Shown: piece after piece, positions 48,134 to 57,469 of the stretch | How positions within the stretch are numbered: position 1 is the first letter of the stretch | Layout of the letters: each line of letters opens with the position of its first letter | NCBI RefSeq assembly: GCF_900107925.1 | Contig: NZ_FNUJ01000014.1 | Span: 124,001 to 188,000 of the forward strand | DNA from: Amycolatopsis pretoriensis | GTDB taxonomy: Bacteria; Actinomycetota; Actinomycetes; Mycobacteriales; Pseudonocardiaceae | Length of the DNA: 64,000 bases | Direction: 5' to 3' | Notes under the pieces: model-generated | Told to the model about the DNA's origin: nothing | Seen by the model: only the letters and a program-made list of their open reading frames with translations | Databases searched by the model: none | Program-made: the position numbers and the translations under genes

Positions 48134-49063
48134 CTAGGGGAACACCGGGAGTTGCGCGACGACCTCCGTGGTGGCCCGGGCGAAGTTGAACGTGATGAAG
48201 TGCAGGCCCGGCACCCCTTCGGCCAGCAGCCGCCGCGCCAGCAGGGTCGCCTGCTCGATGCCCAGCGCCCGCACGGCCGCCGGGTCGTCGGCGACCGCGG
48301 CGAACCGCTCCGCCAGGCGCGGCGGGAACGGTGCCCCGGACAGCTGCTCGGAACGGGCGATGGTCTTCATCGTCGTCACCGGCATCACCGCGGGGATGAT
48401 CGGCGTCTCGCAGCCCGCCGCCGTGACGCGGTCGCGCAGCCGGAGGTAGTCGTCGGCGTCGAAGACCATCTGCGTGATCGCGTAGTCCGCGCCCGCCCGG
48501 CACTTCGCCACGAAGTGCGCGGTGTCCTCCGCCACCGAGCCCGAACGCGGGTGCCCGAACGGAAACGCGGCCACCCCCACGCAGAAGTCGCCGTGCTCGC
48601 GCAGCAACGTCACCAGCTCGCTCGCGTATTCGAGACCCTCCGGGTGGCGGACCCACTCCCCCGTGACGTCGCCGGGCGGATCGCCGCGCAGCGCCAGCAC
48701 GTCGACGACCCCGGCGTCGGCCAGCGCGCCGACGAACGACCGCAGCTCGCGGACCGAGTGGTCGACCGCGGTGAGGTGGACGACCGGCAGCATCGTCGTT
48801 TCCCGGGCGATCCGCGCCGCGACCGCGATGGTGTTGTCCCGCGTCGAGCCGCCGGCGCCGTAGGTGACGGACACGAACCCCGGGTGCAGGGACTCCAGCT
48901 TGCGGACGTTCTGCCAGATCCGGCCCGCGTCGTCGGCCGGGCGCGGCGGCATGAACTCCAGCGACAGCACCGGTGTGCCGGCGGCCAGGCGATCCCGGAC
49001 GGTGCGCGGCGCGGGTGCCGCGGCGGGCGAGGTGCCTGCCCGCCGCGGCGAAACGCTCGTCAC
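48134..49063 (-). CDS. metF: 5,10-methylenetetrahydrofolate reductase
   Basis: A 309-residue FAD-dependent TIM-barrel enzyme that reduces methylene-THF to methyl-THF, the methyl donor for methionine synthesis. Family marks: VLSLEFMPPRPADDAGRIWQ, HPGFVSVTYGAGGSTRDNTI, VVDVLALRGDPPG, FVAKCRAGADYAITQMVFDA and GLHFITFNFARATTEV. The GTG at 49063 overlaps the metE stop (GTGA), so it is co-translated with metE and shares its riboswitch. The order metE-metF supplies both the methyl donor and its acceptor enzyme. Confidence 0.95.
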   Translation of the reverse strand: MTSVSPRRAGTSPAAAPAPRTVRDRLAAGTPVLSLEFMPPRPADDAGRIWQNVRKLESLHPGFVSVTYGAGGSTRDNTIAVAARIARETTMLPVVHLTAVDHSVRELRSFVGALADAGVVDVLALRGDPPGDVTGEWVRHPEGLEYASELVTLLREHGDFCVGVAAFPFGHPRSGSVAEDTAHFVAKCRAGADYAITQMVFDADDYLRLRDRVTAAGCETPIIPAVMPVTTMKTIARSEQLSGAPFPPRLAERFAAVADDPAAVRALGIEQATLLARRLLAEGVPGLHFITFNFARATTEVVAQLPVFP

Positions 49064-51348
49064 GCCCGTGCCCTCAGCGTCGCCTCGACCAGGTTGGCCA
49101 AGGTCGCCCGGACCTCCGGGTAGCCGCGGGTCTTGAGCCCGCAGTCCGGGTTGACCCACAGCCGCTCCGCCGGGAACGCGGCGGCCGCGGTGCGCAGGTG
49201 CCCGGCGATCTCCTCGACCGACGGCACGCGCGGCGAGTGGATGTCCCAGACGCCCGGCCCGGCCTCGTTCGGGTACCCGGCCCGGGCCAGGTCGGCGACG
49301 ATCGCCATGTTCGACCGGGCCGCCTCCAGGCTGATCACGTCGGCGTCCATGTCGACGATCGCCTGCAGGACGTCCCCGAACTCGGCGTAGCACATGTGCG
49401 TGTGGATCTGGGTGTCGTCGCGGACGCCGGCCGTCGACAGCCGGAACGACGCCACGGCCCAGTCCAGGTACGCCGCGCGGTCGGCGGTGCGCAGCGGCAA
49501 CGTCTCGCGCAGCGCGGGCTCGTCGACCTGGATCACCGGGATGCCCGCGGCTTCGAGGTCGACGACCTCGTCGCGCAGGGCGAGCGCGACCTGGCGGGCG
49601 GTGTCGCCCTCGGGCTGGTCGTCGCGGACGAACGACCACGCGAGCATGGTGACCGGCCCGGTCAGCATGCCCTTCACCGGCTTGCCGGTCAGGCTCTGCG
49701 CGTAGGTGGCCCACTCGACGGTCATCGGCTCGGGCCGCGCGACGTCGCCGGCAATCAGCGGCGGCCGCACATAACGCGTGCCGTAGGACTGGACCCAGCC
49801 GTGCTCGGTGGCCAGGAACCCGGTGAGCCGCTCACCGAAGTACTGGACCATGTCGTTGCGCTCCGGCTCGCCGTGCACCAGCACGTCCAGCCCGATCCGC
49901 TCCTGCTCGGCGATGACCGCGCGGACCTCGGCGCGCATCGCCTCGGTGTAGGCGGACTGGTCGAGGTTTCCCGCCCGCAGCGCCGCGCGGGCCTTGCGCA
50001 GCTCGGCGGTCTGCGGGAACGACCCGATCGTCGTGGTCGGCAGTTCCGGCAGGTGCAGGCGTGCCTGCTGGGCCTGCCGGCGCTTGCCGTACGGGCTGAC
50101 GCGCCGCAGGTCGGCGTCGGTGACCGCGGCGACGCGCTCCCGGACAGCGGGCACCTTCACGATCGGCGACGCCGCACGCGACGCCAGGCGCTCGGCGTTG
50201 ACCCGCAGGGTGTCTTCGATCGCGGAGCGGTCCTCGGTCAGGCCGCGGCGCAGCGTGACGATCTCGGCGAGCTTCTGCCGGGCGAACGACAGCCAGCCGG
50301 CGATCTCCGGGTCGAGGCCGGTCTCGAGGGTGACGTCGTACGGCACGTGCAGCAGCGAGCAGGACGCCGCGACGTCCACCGAGTCGGCAAGCCCGAGCAG
50401 CGTGCCGAGGGTGCTCAGCGCGGCGGTGAGGTCGGCGGCCCAGATGTTGCGGCCGTTGACGACGCCCGCGACCAGGCGCTTGTCCAGGATCCCGCCGACG
50501 CGCGCGAGGTCGCCGAGGTTGGCGGCGGCGTTGTTCGTGAAATCGAGCGCCAGGCCTTCGACCGGGGACTTCGCCAGCACGGGCAGGGCGTCGCCGAGGC
50601 GGTCGAAGTAGGACGCGACCAGGATCTTCGGCCGCGCGGTCGCCGCGGCCAGCGTCGCGTAGGTGCCGGCCACCTCGGCCAGGACGTCGGCCGGCTGGTC
50701 GGTGACGAGCGCGGGCTCGTCGAGCTGGACCCAGTCGGCGCCGGCTTCGTGCAGCTGCCACAGCAGGTCCACGTACAGCGGGACGATCCGGTCGAGCAGG
50801 TCCAGCGGCCGGAACCCGGCGGTCGCGGTCGGGTCCTTGGCCAGCAGCAGGAAGGTCACCGGGCCGACGAGCACCGGCCGGGTGGTCACGCCCTGCTCGC
50901 GGGCCTCGGCGAACTCCTCCAGGGGCTTGCTCGCGTCCAGGCTGAAGCGGGTGTCCGGGCCGAGCTCGGGCACGAGGTAGTGGTAGTTGGTGTCGAACCA
51001 CTTCGTCATCTCCAGCGGCGGCGCGTCCGCGGTGCCGCGGGCCATGGCGAAGTAGCGGTCCAGCTTGGTCGCGGCCCCGCGGTGCCGCTCGGGAACCGCC
51101 CCCAGCAGGACGGCGGTGTCCAAAACGTGGTCGTAGAGGGAAAAGTGGTTGCTCGGGATGTCGTCGACGCCGGCGTCGCGCAGCTCCGCCAGGTTCCGCA
51201 GCCGCAGCTCACGGGCCGCGGCGAGCAGCGCGTCGGCGTCGATCCGGCCCTTCCAATAGGCCTCGATGGCCTTCTTGAGCTCCCGGTCGGCGCCTTGGCG
51301 GGGATAGCCGTACACGGTGGCACGGCTGGTCGGGGTGGTACTGGTCAC
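49060..51348 (-). CDS. metE: cobalamin-independent methionine synthase
   Basis: A 762-residue two-barrel enzyme that transfers a methyl group from 5-methyl-THF-polyglutamate to homocysteine without B12. The N-terminal barrel starts TVYGYPRQGADRELKKAIEA; the C-terminal catalytic barrel has PTTTIGSFPQTAELRKARAA, IQVDEPALRE, the zinc ligands His and Cys in IHTHMCYAEFGD, and the Cys in NPDCGLKTRG. Length is family-typical. GTG start at 51348 after GGAGAGCC. A cobalamin riboswitch lies in the leader about 125 bases upstream, so the enzyme should be made only when B12 is scarce. Confidence 0.97.
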   Translation of the reverse strand: MTSTTPTSRATVYGYPRQGADRELKKAIEAYWKGRIDADALLAAARELRLRNLAELRDAGVDDIPSNHFSLYDHVLDTAVLLGAVPERHRGAATKLDRYFAMARGTADAPPLEMTKWFDTNYHYLVPELGPDTRFSLDASKPLEEFAEAREQGVTTRPVLVGPVTFLLLAKDPTATAGFRPLDLLDRIVPLYVDLLWQLHEAGADWVQLDEPALVTDQPADVLAEVAGTYATLAAATARPKILVASYFDRLGDALPVLAKSPVEGLALDFTNNAAANLGDLARVGGILDKRLVAGVVNGRNIWAADLTAALSTLGTLLGLADSVDVAASCSLLHVPYDVTLETGLDPEIAGWLSFARQKLAEIVTLRRGLTEDRSAIEDTLRVNAERLASRAASPIVKVPAVRERVAAVTDADLRRVSPYGKRRQAQQARLHLPELPTTTIGSFPQTAELRKARAALRAGNLDQSAYTEAMRAEVRAVIAEQERIGLDVLVHGEPERNDMVQYFGERLTGFLATEHGWVQSYGTRYVRPPLIAGDVARPEPMTVEWATYAQSLTGKPVKGMLTGPVTMLAWSFVRDDQPEGDTARQVALALRDEVVDLEAAGIPVIQVDEPALRETLPLRTADRAAYLDWAVASFRLSTAGVRDDTQIHTHMCYAEFGDVLQAIVDMDADVISLEAARSNMAIVADLARAGYPNEAGPGVWDIHSPRVPSVEEIAGHLRTAAAAFPAERLWVNPDCGLKTRGYPEVRATLANLVEATLRARA

Positions 51349-51452
51349 GGGGGCTCTCCTTCGCGAGTCCGCGTGGACCTGCGGGAGCGCACGGCGAACC
51401 GCGACCGCTGACGGTCGTGATCCGGCGTGACCCGCCCGCGAGGTCGCAGCCG

Positions 51453-51474
51453 GCACCCCACGGTCGTGGGGTGC
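51453..51474 (-). promoter_or_regulatory. expression-platform hairpin of the cobalamin riboswitch
   Basis: GCACCCCAC and GTGGGGTGC form a nine-base-pair stem with loop GGTC directly 3' of the aptamer on the minus strand. No T-tract follows, so it may act as a GC-type terminator or refold with the aptamer's end. Confidence 0.5.
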
Positions 51475-51682
51475 GCAGCCGGCAGGTCTTCGGACTCGCG
51501 GGCGTTCCGGCGCGTGCGCCGGGTTCCTACTGGCCGTCGCTTCCCAAGCCGGGTGGCTCAGTGCTTGTCCCTCGAAGGGACTGACGGCGGTCGTTCCCAC
51601 TCACCGCTGCGGGGCAGTCCCGGATTTCCACCGGGTTCCCTCTTGCCTCGGTCACCGCCACGTGCGCGCGGAGACCGAACCA
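51474..51682 (-). promoter_or_regulatory. cobalamin (AdoCbl-type) riboswitch controlling metE-metF
   Basis: Read on the minus strand, the leader contains the conserved cobalamin aptamer core GGTGGAAATCCGGGACTGCC followed by CCGC (51609-51632 region), the GAGCCACC segment and the 3' box GACCTGCCGGC near 51477. These elements have the order and spacing of the Rfam cobalamin class. It sits about 125 bases before metE, the expected target in bacteria that also have a B12-dependent methionine synthase. Confidence 0.93.
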
Positions 51683-51794
51683 GCTGCCCCGCCACCATAG
51701 CGACCTCCGCGCGGATTCCCCTAGCGCCGGGTTCCACGCCGTGGACACCGGCGGGCTTGCGTTCGAGCGCGCTCGAAGCCATAGCTTCGCCGGC

Positions 51795-52655
51795 ATGACG
51801 ACACAGACCTGGATCATCACCGGCGCGTCCCGCGGCTTCGGGCGCGCACTGGCGGAATCGGCACTCGCGGCGGGCGACAACGTCGTCGCCGCGGTGCGCC
51901 GTCCCGAAAGCCTGTTCGACCTGGAGGCCGAGTACCCGGACCGCTGCCTGGTCGTGAAGTTCGACGTCCGCGACACCACCGCGGCCGCGGGCCTGGTGAG
52001 CGACACCGTCGACCACTTCGGCCGGCTCGACGTCCTGGTCAACAACGCGGGCCGCGCCGTGGTCGGCGCCGTCGAAGAGGTCGGCGACGCGCAGCTGCGC
52101 GAGCTGATGGACCTGCACCTGTTCGGCCCGGCCGCCCTCGTCCGCGCGGCGCTGCCCGGGATGCGCGAACGCGGCTCCGGGACGATCGTGCAGATGAGCA
52201 GCCAGGGCGGCCGGCAGTCCTTCCCGGGGGTCGCCGCGTATTCGGCGTCGAAGTTCGCTCTCGAAGGCTGGTCCGAGTCCCTCGCCGGCGAGGTCGCGCG
52301 GTTCGGGATCCGGGTGATGCTCGTGGAACCGAGCCGGTTCCGCACCGGGTTCAACGGCGCCGACGTGCTGGAGTTCGCGGAGCCGTCCGAGAGCTACCGC
52401 GACGTGCTCTCCGCCGTCCGCGCCGACATGGCCGGCGCCGACGGCACCCAGGAAGGCGACCCGGCGCGCGCCGCGGACATCATCGTCTCCCTCGTCCACG
52501 GCGACGACGTGCCCCTGCGGCTGCCGCTGGGCAGCGAGGCCGTCGAGCGGCTCACCCGCGCGTACCGGCGCGACCTCGAAGGCGTCGAGCGGTGGGCCGA
52601 GACCGCCCGCAGCGCCGACTTCACCGACGCCGCGCCGTCGTCGCGGCCGATCTAG
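51795..52655 (+). CDS. SDR-family oxidoreductase
   Basis: A 286-residue classical SDR: cofactor motif ITGASRGFGRALAESALAAG at the N-terminus, NNAGRAVVGAVEEV, active-site Ser in QMSSQGG, and YSASKFALEGWSESLAGEV with the Tyr-x-x-x-Lys pair. The C-terminus has PARAADIIVSLVHGDDVPLR, common to the SDR group annotated as carbonyl reductases. Substrate unknown. It is followed after 10 bases by a MerR regulator, with which it probably forms an operon. Confidence 0.9.
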   Translation: MTTQTWIITGASRGFGRALAESALAAGDNVVAAVRRPESLFDLEAEYPDRCLVVKFDVRDTTAAAGLVSDTVDHFGRLDVLVNNAGRAVVGAVEEVGDAQLRELMDLHLFGPAALVRAALPGMRERGSGTIVQMSSQGGRQSFPGVAAYSASKFALEGWSESLAGEVARFGIRVMLVEPSRFRTGFNGADVLEFAEPSESYRDVLSAVRADMAGADGTQEGDPARAADIIVSLVHGDDVPLRLPLGSEAVERLTRAYRRDLEGVERWAETARSADFTDAAPSSRPI

Positions 52656-52665
52656 GCTGGACGGT

Positions 52666-53133
52666 ATGGCCACGGACGAACTGATGACCCGGGCGCTGGC
52701 GATGCTCGGCGACGACGAGCCGCCGGTCGAGGCCATCCACCGGCTCACCGACGCGACCCCGGCGGACGGGCCGATGACCATCGCCGAGGTCGCCGACGTG
52801 CTCGACGTCTCGCCGCACACGCTGCGCTACTACGAACGGGCCGGGCTGGTCGAAGTCGGCCGGGACAGCAGCGGATACCGCGTGTACGACGCCGAAGCGG
52901 TCCGCCGCTTGGTCTTCCTGACCCGGATGCGGCTGTCGGGGATGCCGATGCGCGACCTGCAGCACTACATCACGCTCGTCGACGCCGGCGAAGACACGGT
53001 GCCCGAGCGGCTCGACCTGCTCGTCGAGCACCGCGACACGATCCGGCGCCGGATCCGCGAGCTGACGCTGTCCCTCGCGGCGACCGAGTACAAGATCGCC
53101 ACCTACGGAGGCACGACCGGACCCGAGTCATGA
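52666..53133 (+). CDS. MerR-family transcriptional regulator
   Basis: A 155-residue MerR protein. A 35-residue N-terminal extension (MTRALAMLGDDEPPVEAIHR) precedes the winged helix: TIAEVADVLDVSPHTLRYYE, SSGYRVYDAEAVRRLVFLTR, MRLSGMPMRDLQHYI, then a coiled-coil dimerisation helix. No cysteine metal ligands are seen, so it probably senses an organic ligand. It lies directly downstream of the SDR gene and may control that operon. Confidence 0.9.
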   Translation: MATDELMTRALAMLGDDEPPVEAIHRLTDATPADGPMTIAEVADVLDVSPHTLRYYERAGLVEVGRDSSGYRVYDAEAVRRLVFLTRMRLSGMPMRDLQHYITLVDAGEDTVPERLDLLVEHRDTIRRRIRELTLSLAATEYKIATYGGTTGPES

Positions 53134-53248
53134 GGCGTTGAGGCTTGGCGGTGATCCCGGCGCGCTACCACCGGTTTCATCGGGATTTCATCGCTTCCCC
53201 CTAACCTCTCGACGTTCGCGAAAGCCGGACTACAGAGGGGACGGCCCC

Positions 53249-55675
53249 ATGGGGCGCAGGGGGAAACGGCGCGCGACGCTGCCGGTCGTGGTCATCGCCG
53301 TGGTGGCGATGACCACGACGATGGCAGCCGCGGCGCCGGTGTCGGCGGACCGGCCGACCATCCGCTACACCGAATACGGCATCCCGCACATCATCGCTTC
53401 GGACTGGGAGGGACTGGGCACCGGCTACGGTTACGCCGCGGCGAAGGACAACATCTGCACCCTCGCCGACACGTACCTGATGGTCGACGCCCAGCGGTCC
53501 CGGTACCTCGGGCCCGACGGCAAGGCGAGCCCGGGCCAGAACCAGAACACCACCACGAACCTCAACAGCGACCTGTACTTCCAGCGCATCAACGACAACC
53601 GCGTCGTGGAACGGCTGCTCGAGCAGCCCGCGCCGAACGGGCCGGAACCGGAAGTCCGGGACGCCATCCGCGGCTACGTCCAGGGGTACAACCGGTACCT
53701 CGCCGAGACCGGCACCGGCGGCATCACCGACCCGGCCTGCCGCGGTGCCGCCTGGGTGCGGCCGATCACCGAACTCGACGTCTACCGGCACGCGCACGCC
53801 GAAATCATCATGGGGGCGGCCGATCCGCTGCTGGACGGCGAGGTCACCGCCCAGCCGCCGGGAACCGCCGCGGCCCAGGCGCCGCCGGCCGAGGACACCG
53901 CGCGGCAGATCGCCGAGCGCGTCGCCGCCGCGCGGCAGCAGAGCATGGGCAGCAACGCCCTCGCCGTCGGCTCGCAAGGCGTCTCCGGGGGCACCGGCAT
54001 GCTGCTCGCCAACCCGCACTTCCCGTGGCAGGGCAAGAACCGGATGTGGCAGAGCCAGCTGACCATCCCCGGCAAGCTCGACGTCTCCGGGGCGAGCCTG
54101 CTCGGCTTCCCGGCGGTGAACATCGGGCACACCGACGACGTCGCCTGGAGCCACACGGTGGCCACGGTGTCGCCGTTCGGGCTCTTCGACGTGCAGGTGG
54201 ATCCGCTGCACCCGACCAAGTACCTGGTCGACGGCGTGTGGCAGGACATGACCTCGCAGCAGGTCGCCGTCGACGTGCGCAACCCCGACGGCTCGATCGG
54301 CAAGGTGACCAGGACGCTGTGGGCCACCCGCTACGGCCCGATCACCACGTCGATGCAGGGCGTCCCGCTGCCGTGGGCGGTCAGCGCGCACGCCGTCCGC
54401 GACGCCAACATGGACAACCTGCGGGCGCTGAACACCTGGTTCCACCTCGACCAGGCCAAGGACGTCCACGACGTGGTGCACACCCTGGAAACCACGCAGG
54501 GGGTGCCGTTCTTCAACACCGTCGCCGCCGACCGCGCCGGCAACGCCCTCTACGCCGACATCCAGGCCGCGCCGAACATCACCGACGCGCACGCGCAGTC
54601 CTGCCTGACCGCCACCGGACAGATCCTGTTCAACCAGGTGAAGCTGGCGAACGTGCCGCCGATCTCCATCTTCGACGGCAAACGCAGCGAATGCGACTGG
54701 CCCGACGACCCCGCCGCGGCCGCCTCCGGCCTGCTCGACCCGCACAGCCAGCCCCGCCTGATCCGCTCGGACTTCGCGGGCAACGCCAACGACAGCGCCT
54801 GGCTGGCCAACCCCGAGCAGCCGCTGACCTACCCGAGGGTGCTGGGCGACTCGGCCTCGCCGCGGTCGTTGCGGACCCAGCAGCTGATCCTCACCGCACA
54901 GAACCGGATCAACGGCACCGACGGCCTGCCCGGCCGGGGGTTCACCCCGGACACCATGCGGCAGCTGCTGTTCGGCGACCGCAGCCGGGCGGCCGACCTC
55001 GCCCTCGACACCGTCGTTTCGATGTGCCGGAGCGTCCCTTTCGGACTGATCGTCGTGGACGCCACGGTCGTCGACGTGAGCGAGGCGTGCCCGATCCTGG
55101 CCGCCTGGAAGGACCACAGCTACACCCTGGACAGCCGCGGGTCCTGGCTGTTCGCGAACTTCTGGGCGTACCTGACCAGCGCGCCGGTCGACACCGTCCC
55201 GTGGCGGATTCCGTTCGACGCCAAGGATCCCGTGCACACGCCCAATTCGCTGGACGGCGGGAGCTCCGCGGTCCGCGACGCGTTCGGCCGCGCGGTGCTC
55301 GCCCTGCGGGGCGCGGGCATCCCGCTGAACGCTCCCCTGTCGGACATCCAGAAGATCACCCGCGGCGGCGAGCGGATCCCGATCCACGGCTCCATGTCCA
55401 AACTGGGCGTGCTGAACGTGATCGAGCCCGGCCAGAACGCCGAAGGGAAGCTGGATGTCCTGTTCGGATCGAGTTTCATCCAGGAGGTGAAGTTCACCGC
55501 CGACGGGCCGCCGCAGACGTCCTCGGTGCTGGCCTACTCCCAGTCGGCCGACCCGACCTCACCGCATTACACGGACCAGACCAAGGTTTTTTCGGCCGGC
55601 CAGTGGGTGCCCGAACGCTTCACCGAGGAGCAGATCGCGGCGTCTCCGGTGCTGGAAGTCAAAGTCCTGAACTGA
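53249..55675 (+). CDS. secreted penicillin-acylase-family amidase (aculeacin/AHL-acylase type)
   Basis: A 808-residue Ntn-hydrolase precursor. Signal peptide about 1-34. Alpha-chain region RYTEYGIPHIIASDWEGLGT and YAAAKDNICTLADTYLMVDA, then a spacer and the autocleavage site MGSNALAVGS with the nucleophile Ser235 as the first residue of the beta chain. LLANPHFPW, INIGHTDDVAWSHTV-like and NANDSAWLANPEQPLTYPRV (beta-chain Asn) are further family marks. Length matches aculeacin A acylase and PvdQ-type AHL acylases. It would remove acyl chains from lipopeptides, homoserine lactones or similar amides. First gene of a three-gene secreted-hydrolase operon. Confidence 0.9.
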   Translation: MGRRGKRRATLPVVVIAVVAMTTTMAAAAPVSADRPTIRYTEYGIPHIIASDWEGLGTGYGYAAAKDNICTLADTYLMVDAQRSRYLGPDGKASPGQNQNTTTNLNSDLYFQRINDNRVVERLLEQPAPNGPEPEVRDAIRGYVQGYNRYLAETGTGGITDPACRGAAWVRPITELDVYRHAHAEIIMGAADPLLDGEVTAQPPGTAAAQAPPAEDTARQIAERVAAARQQSMGSNALAVGSQGVSGGTGMLLANPHFPWQGKNRMWQSQLTIPGKLDVSGASLLGFPAVNIGHTDDVAWSHTVATVSPFGLFDVQVDPLHPTKYLVDGVWQDMTSQQVAVDVRNPDGSIGKVTRTLWATRYGPITTSMQGVPLPWAVSAHAVRDANMDNLRALNTWFHLDQAKDVHDVVHTLETTQGVPFFNTVAADRAGNALYADIQAAPNITDAHAQSCLTATGQILFNQVKLANVPPISIFDGKRSECDWPDDPAAAASGLLDPHSQPRLIRSDFAGNANDSAWLANPEQPLTYPRVLGDSASPRSLRTQQLILTAQNRINGTDGLPGRGFTPDTMRQLLFGDRSRAADLALDTVVSMCRSVPFGLIVVDATVVDVSEACPILAAWKDHSYTLDSRGSWLFANFWAYLTSAPVDTVPWRIPFDAKDPVHTPNSLDGGSSAVRDAFGRAVLALRGAGIPLNAPLSDIQKITRGGERIPIHGSMSKLGVLNVIEPGQNAEGKLDVLFGSSFIQEVKFTADGPPQTSSVLAYSQSADPTSPHYTDQTKVFSAGQWVPERFTEEQIAASPVLEVKVLN

Positions 55676-55685
55676 AGGGGGAACC

Positions 55686-56762
55686 TTGAGGAGAAAGACG
55701 AAACGGCTCGCGGTGGTCCTCGCCGCCGTCGTGACGATGGCGGCGACGGCGACCACCGCGCAGGCCACCGAAACCACGCCACCGACGTTGCGGGACGGCT
55801 TCGGGCTGACGCAGACCGGCACCGCGACCGGCACGTCCACGAACTTCGTCATCACCGTGACCACACCCGAAGTCACCGGACCGCACCACATCAAGATCAT
55901 CCTGCCGGGCGGCTACTACGATGAACCGGCGAAGCGCTACCCGGTGCTGTACTTCCTGCACGGTTCGCCGGACGACCCCGTCCAGCAGACGTACCCGGCG
56001 CTGACGACGTCCACCTCGATGATCACGGTCATCCCGGACGGCGGCGCGCGCGGCTGGTACGCCAACTGGCTCGACCAGAACACCGTGCTCGGCGCGCAGA
56101 ACTGGGAGAACTTCCACCTCGGCCAGGTGATCCCGTTCATCGACGCGAACCTGCGGACCGTCGCCACGAAGCAGGGGCGGGCCGTCGCGGGGGTTTCCAT
56201 GGGCGGGTTCGGGGCGTTGCACTACGCCCAGGACCACCCCGAGCTGTTCGCCCAGACCGCGTCGCTGTCGGGTGACACCGACATGTCGGCGGCGTCGATG
56301 GACCTGCGGCTGGCCGTGGTGGCGTCGCTCATCGACGTCCAGGGCGCGCTCTGCGGCTCGGCTTCGGGCGGCTGCGGGGATCCCGCCGTCGACCCGTACC
56401 GGCCGGGCGTCAGCAGTGATGCTCTCTTCGGCTCGCCCTATCCGGTGTTCGACGCCGACCGGAAGTGGAACGAGGTCGATCCGACCGCGCACATGGACAA
56501 GCTCGCCGGCGTGGGGGTTTCGCTGTACGTCGGCAGCGGCGGCGGTGACCCCGCCGAGCCGGAATTCTGGATCGAAGGCGCGGCCAAGCGCACCAAGGCC
56601 GCGATGGACGCGCTGGACATGCCCTACTACTACGTCGACTACGGCGACGGTGCCGCGTGGGGATCGCACTGCGACGGCGGCCACAACGGCGGCTGTTGGG
56701 AGCAGGATCTGCGCGACCTGATCCCGCGCCTGGAACGACTGCTGAACGGGAGTTCGTCATGA
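55686..56762 (+). CDS. secreted esterase of the PF00756 (antigen 85/esterase D) type
   Basis: A 358-residue secreted alpha/beta hydrolase. Signal peptide about 1-28. YPVLYFLHGSPDDPVQQTYP (oxyanion region), MITVIPDGGARGWYANWLDQ, nucleophile Ser171 in AVAGVSMGGFGALHYAQ, and a late GSHCDGGHNGGCWEQDL supplying His. The family includes esterase D, feruloyl esterases and mycolyltransferases. The TTG start at 55686 follows GAAGGGGGAACC and is 10 bases after the acylase stop. The next gene overlaps by four bases. Confidence 0.85.
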   Translation: MRRKTKRLAVVLAAVVTMAATATTAQATETTPPTLRDGFGLTQTGTATGTSTNFVITVTTPEVTGPHHIKIILPGGYYDEPAKRYPVLYFLHGSPDDPVQQTYPALTTSTSMITVIPDGGARGWYANWLDQNTVLGAQNWENFHLGQVIPFIDANLRTVATKQGRAVAGVSMGGFGALHYAQDHPELFAQTASLSGDTDMSAASMDLRLAVVASLIDVQGALCGSASGGCGDPAVDPYRPGVSSDALFGSPYPVFDADRKWNEVDPTAHMDKLAGVGVSLYVGSGGGDPAEPEFWIEGAAKRTKAAMDALDMPYYYVDYGDGAAWGSHCDGGHNGGCWEQDLRDLIPRLERLLNGSSS

Positions 56763-57421
56763 AGAAGACAGCGGCCGTCCTGGCCGGCCTGACCCTCGCC
56801 GCGGGCTTCACCTTCGCGGCTCCGGCATCGGCGTCCGCCGCGTCCTGCGACGGCACCTACACGATCGTGGTCGGCGGGTACACCGACCGCGACTCGATGA
56901 TCTTCTCCGGCAACATCAGCCAGCGCGTCGGCTACTCCGCCGAGGTCAACAGCCAGAGCGCGCGACAGGGCGTCGACGAGCTGAACCACCTGATCCGCGA
57001 CCAGCGCGCGGCCTGCCCGGGCCAGCACGCCAAGGCGATCGGCTTCTCCGAAGGCGCGGCGGTGGTGCACATCTGGGTCACCGAGAACTGGCCGAGCTTC
57101 GACAACGTCAACGCCGTCCTCATCGCCGACCCCAAGCGCGATCCCCACGGCCTCGGCGGGCCCGGGCTCGCGGGGCAGGCACCGTCGGTCGTCTTCGGCC
57201 CGATCGTCGGCTACCCGCTGGTGGGCGTCGACAGCTTCTTCGGCAACGTCCCCACGGTGTCGCTGTGCACGGACGACATCATCTGCGACGAAGGCGCGGC
57301 CTCGGGCTGGCTCGGGTACTTCCAGCACAAGCACACCGACAACTACGACTTCAACGTGGACGTCTACTCCGACGACGGTGTCGGGCAGTGGTTCAACGGC
57401 CAGTACTTCCCCGACCGGTAA
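56759..57421 (+). CDS. secreted cutinase/PE-PPE-like hydrolase-fold protein
   Basis: A 220-residue secreted protein. Signal peptide about 1-26. A compact alpha/beta region begins TYTIVVGGYTDRDSMIF and contains CPGQHAKAIGFSEGAAVVHI with Ser97 in GFSEG, a cutinase-type nucleophile elbow, then VNAVLIADPKRDPHGLGGPG with a possible catalytic Asp and a late His in YFQHKHTDNYDF. Shorter than typical PE-PPE hydrolases. The four-base overlap with the esterase gene shows coupled expression. Substrate unknown; an inactive or accessory role is possible. Confidence 0.7.
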   Translation: MKKTAAVLAGLTLAAGFTFAAPASASAASCDGTYTIVVGGYTDRDSMIFSGNISQRVGYSAEVNSQSARQGVDELNHLIRDQRAACPGQHAKAIGFSEGAAVVHIWVTENWPSFDNVNAVLIADPKRDPHGLGGPGLAGQAPSVVFGPIVGYPLVGVDSFFGNVPTVSLCTDDIICDEGAASGWLGYFQHKHTDNYDFNVDVYSDDGVGQWFNGQYFPDR

Positions 57422-57428
57422 GCGGCCG

Positions 57429-57464
57429 GACGGCCCACCGCCGGAGTTCCGGCGGTGGGCCGTC
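57429..57464. terminator. perfect 17-bp stem terminator between convergent genes
   Basis: Arms 57429-57445 and 57448-57464 (GACGGCCCACCGCCGGA and its complement) are perfectly paired with a two-base centre. It sits just after the cutinase-like gene and five bases before the convergent NmrA-like stop. Confidence 0.88.
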
Positions 57465-57469
57465 GGTGA

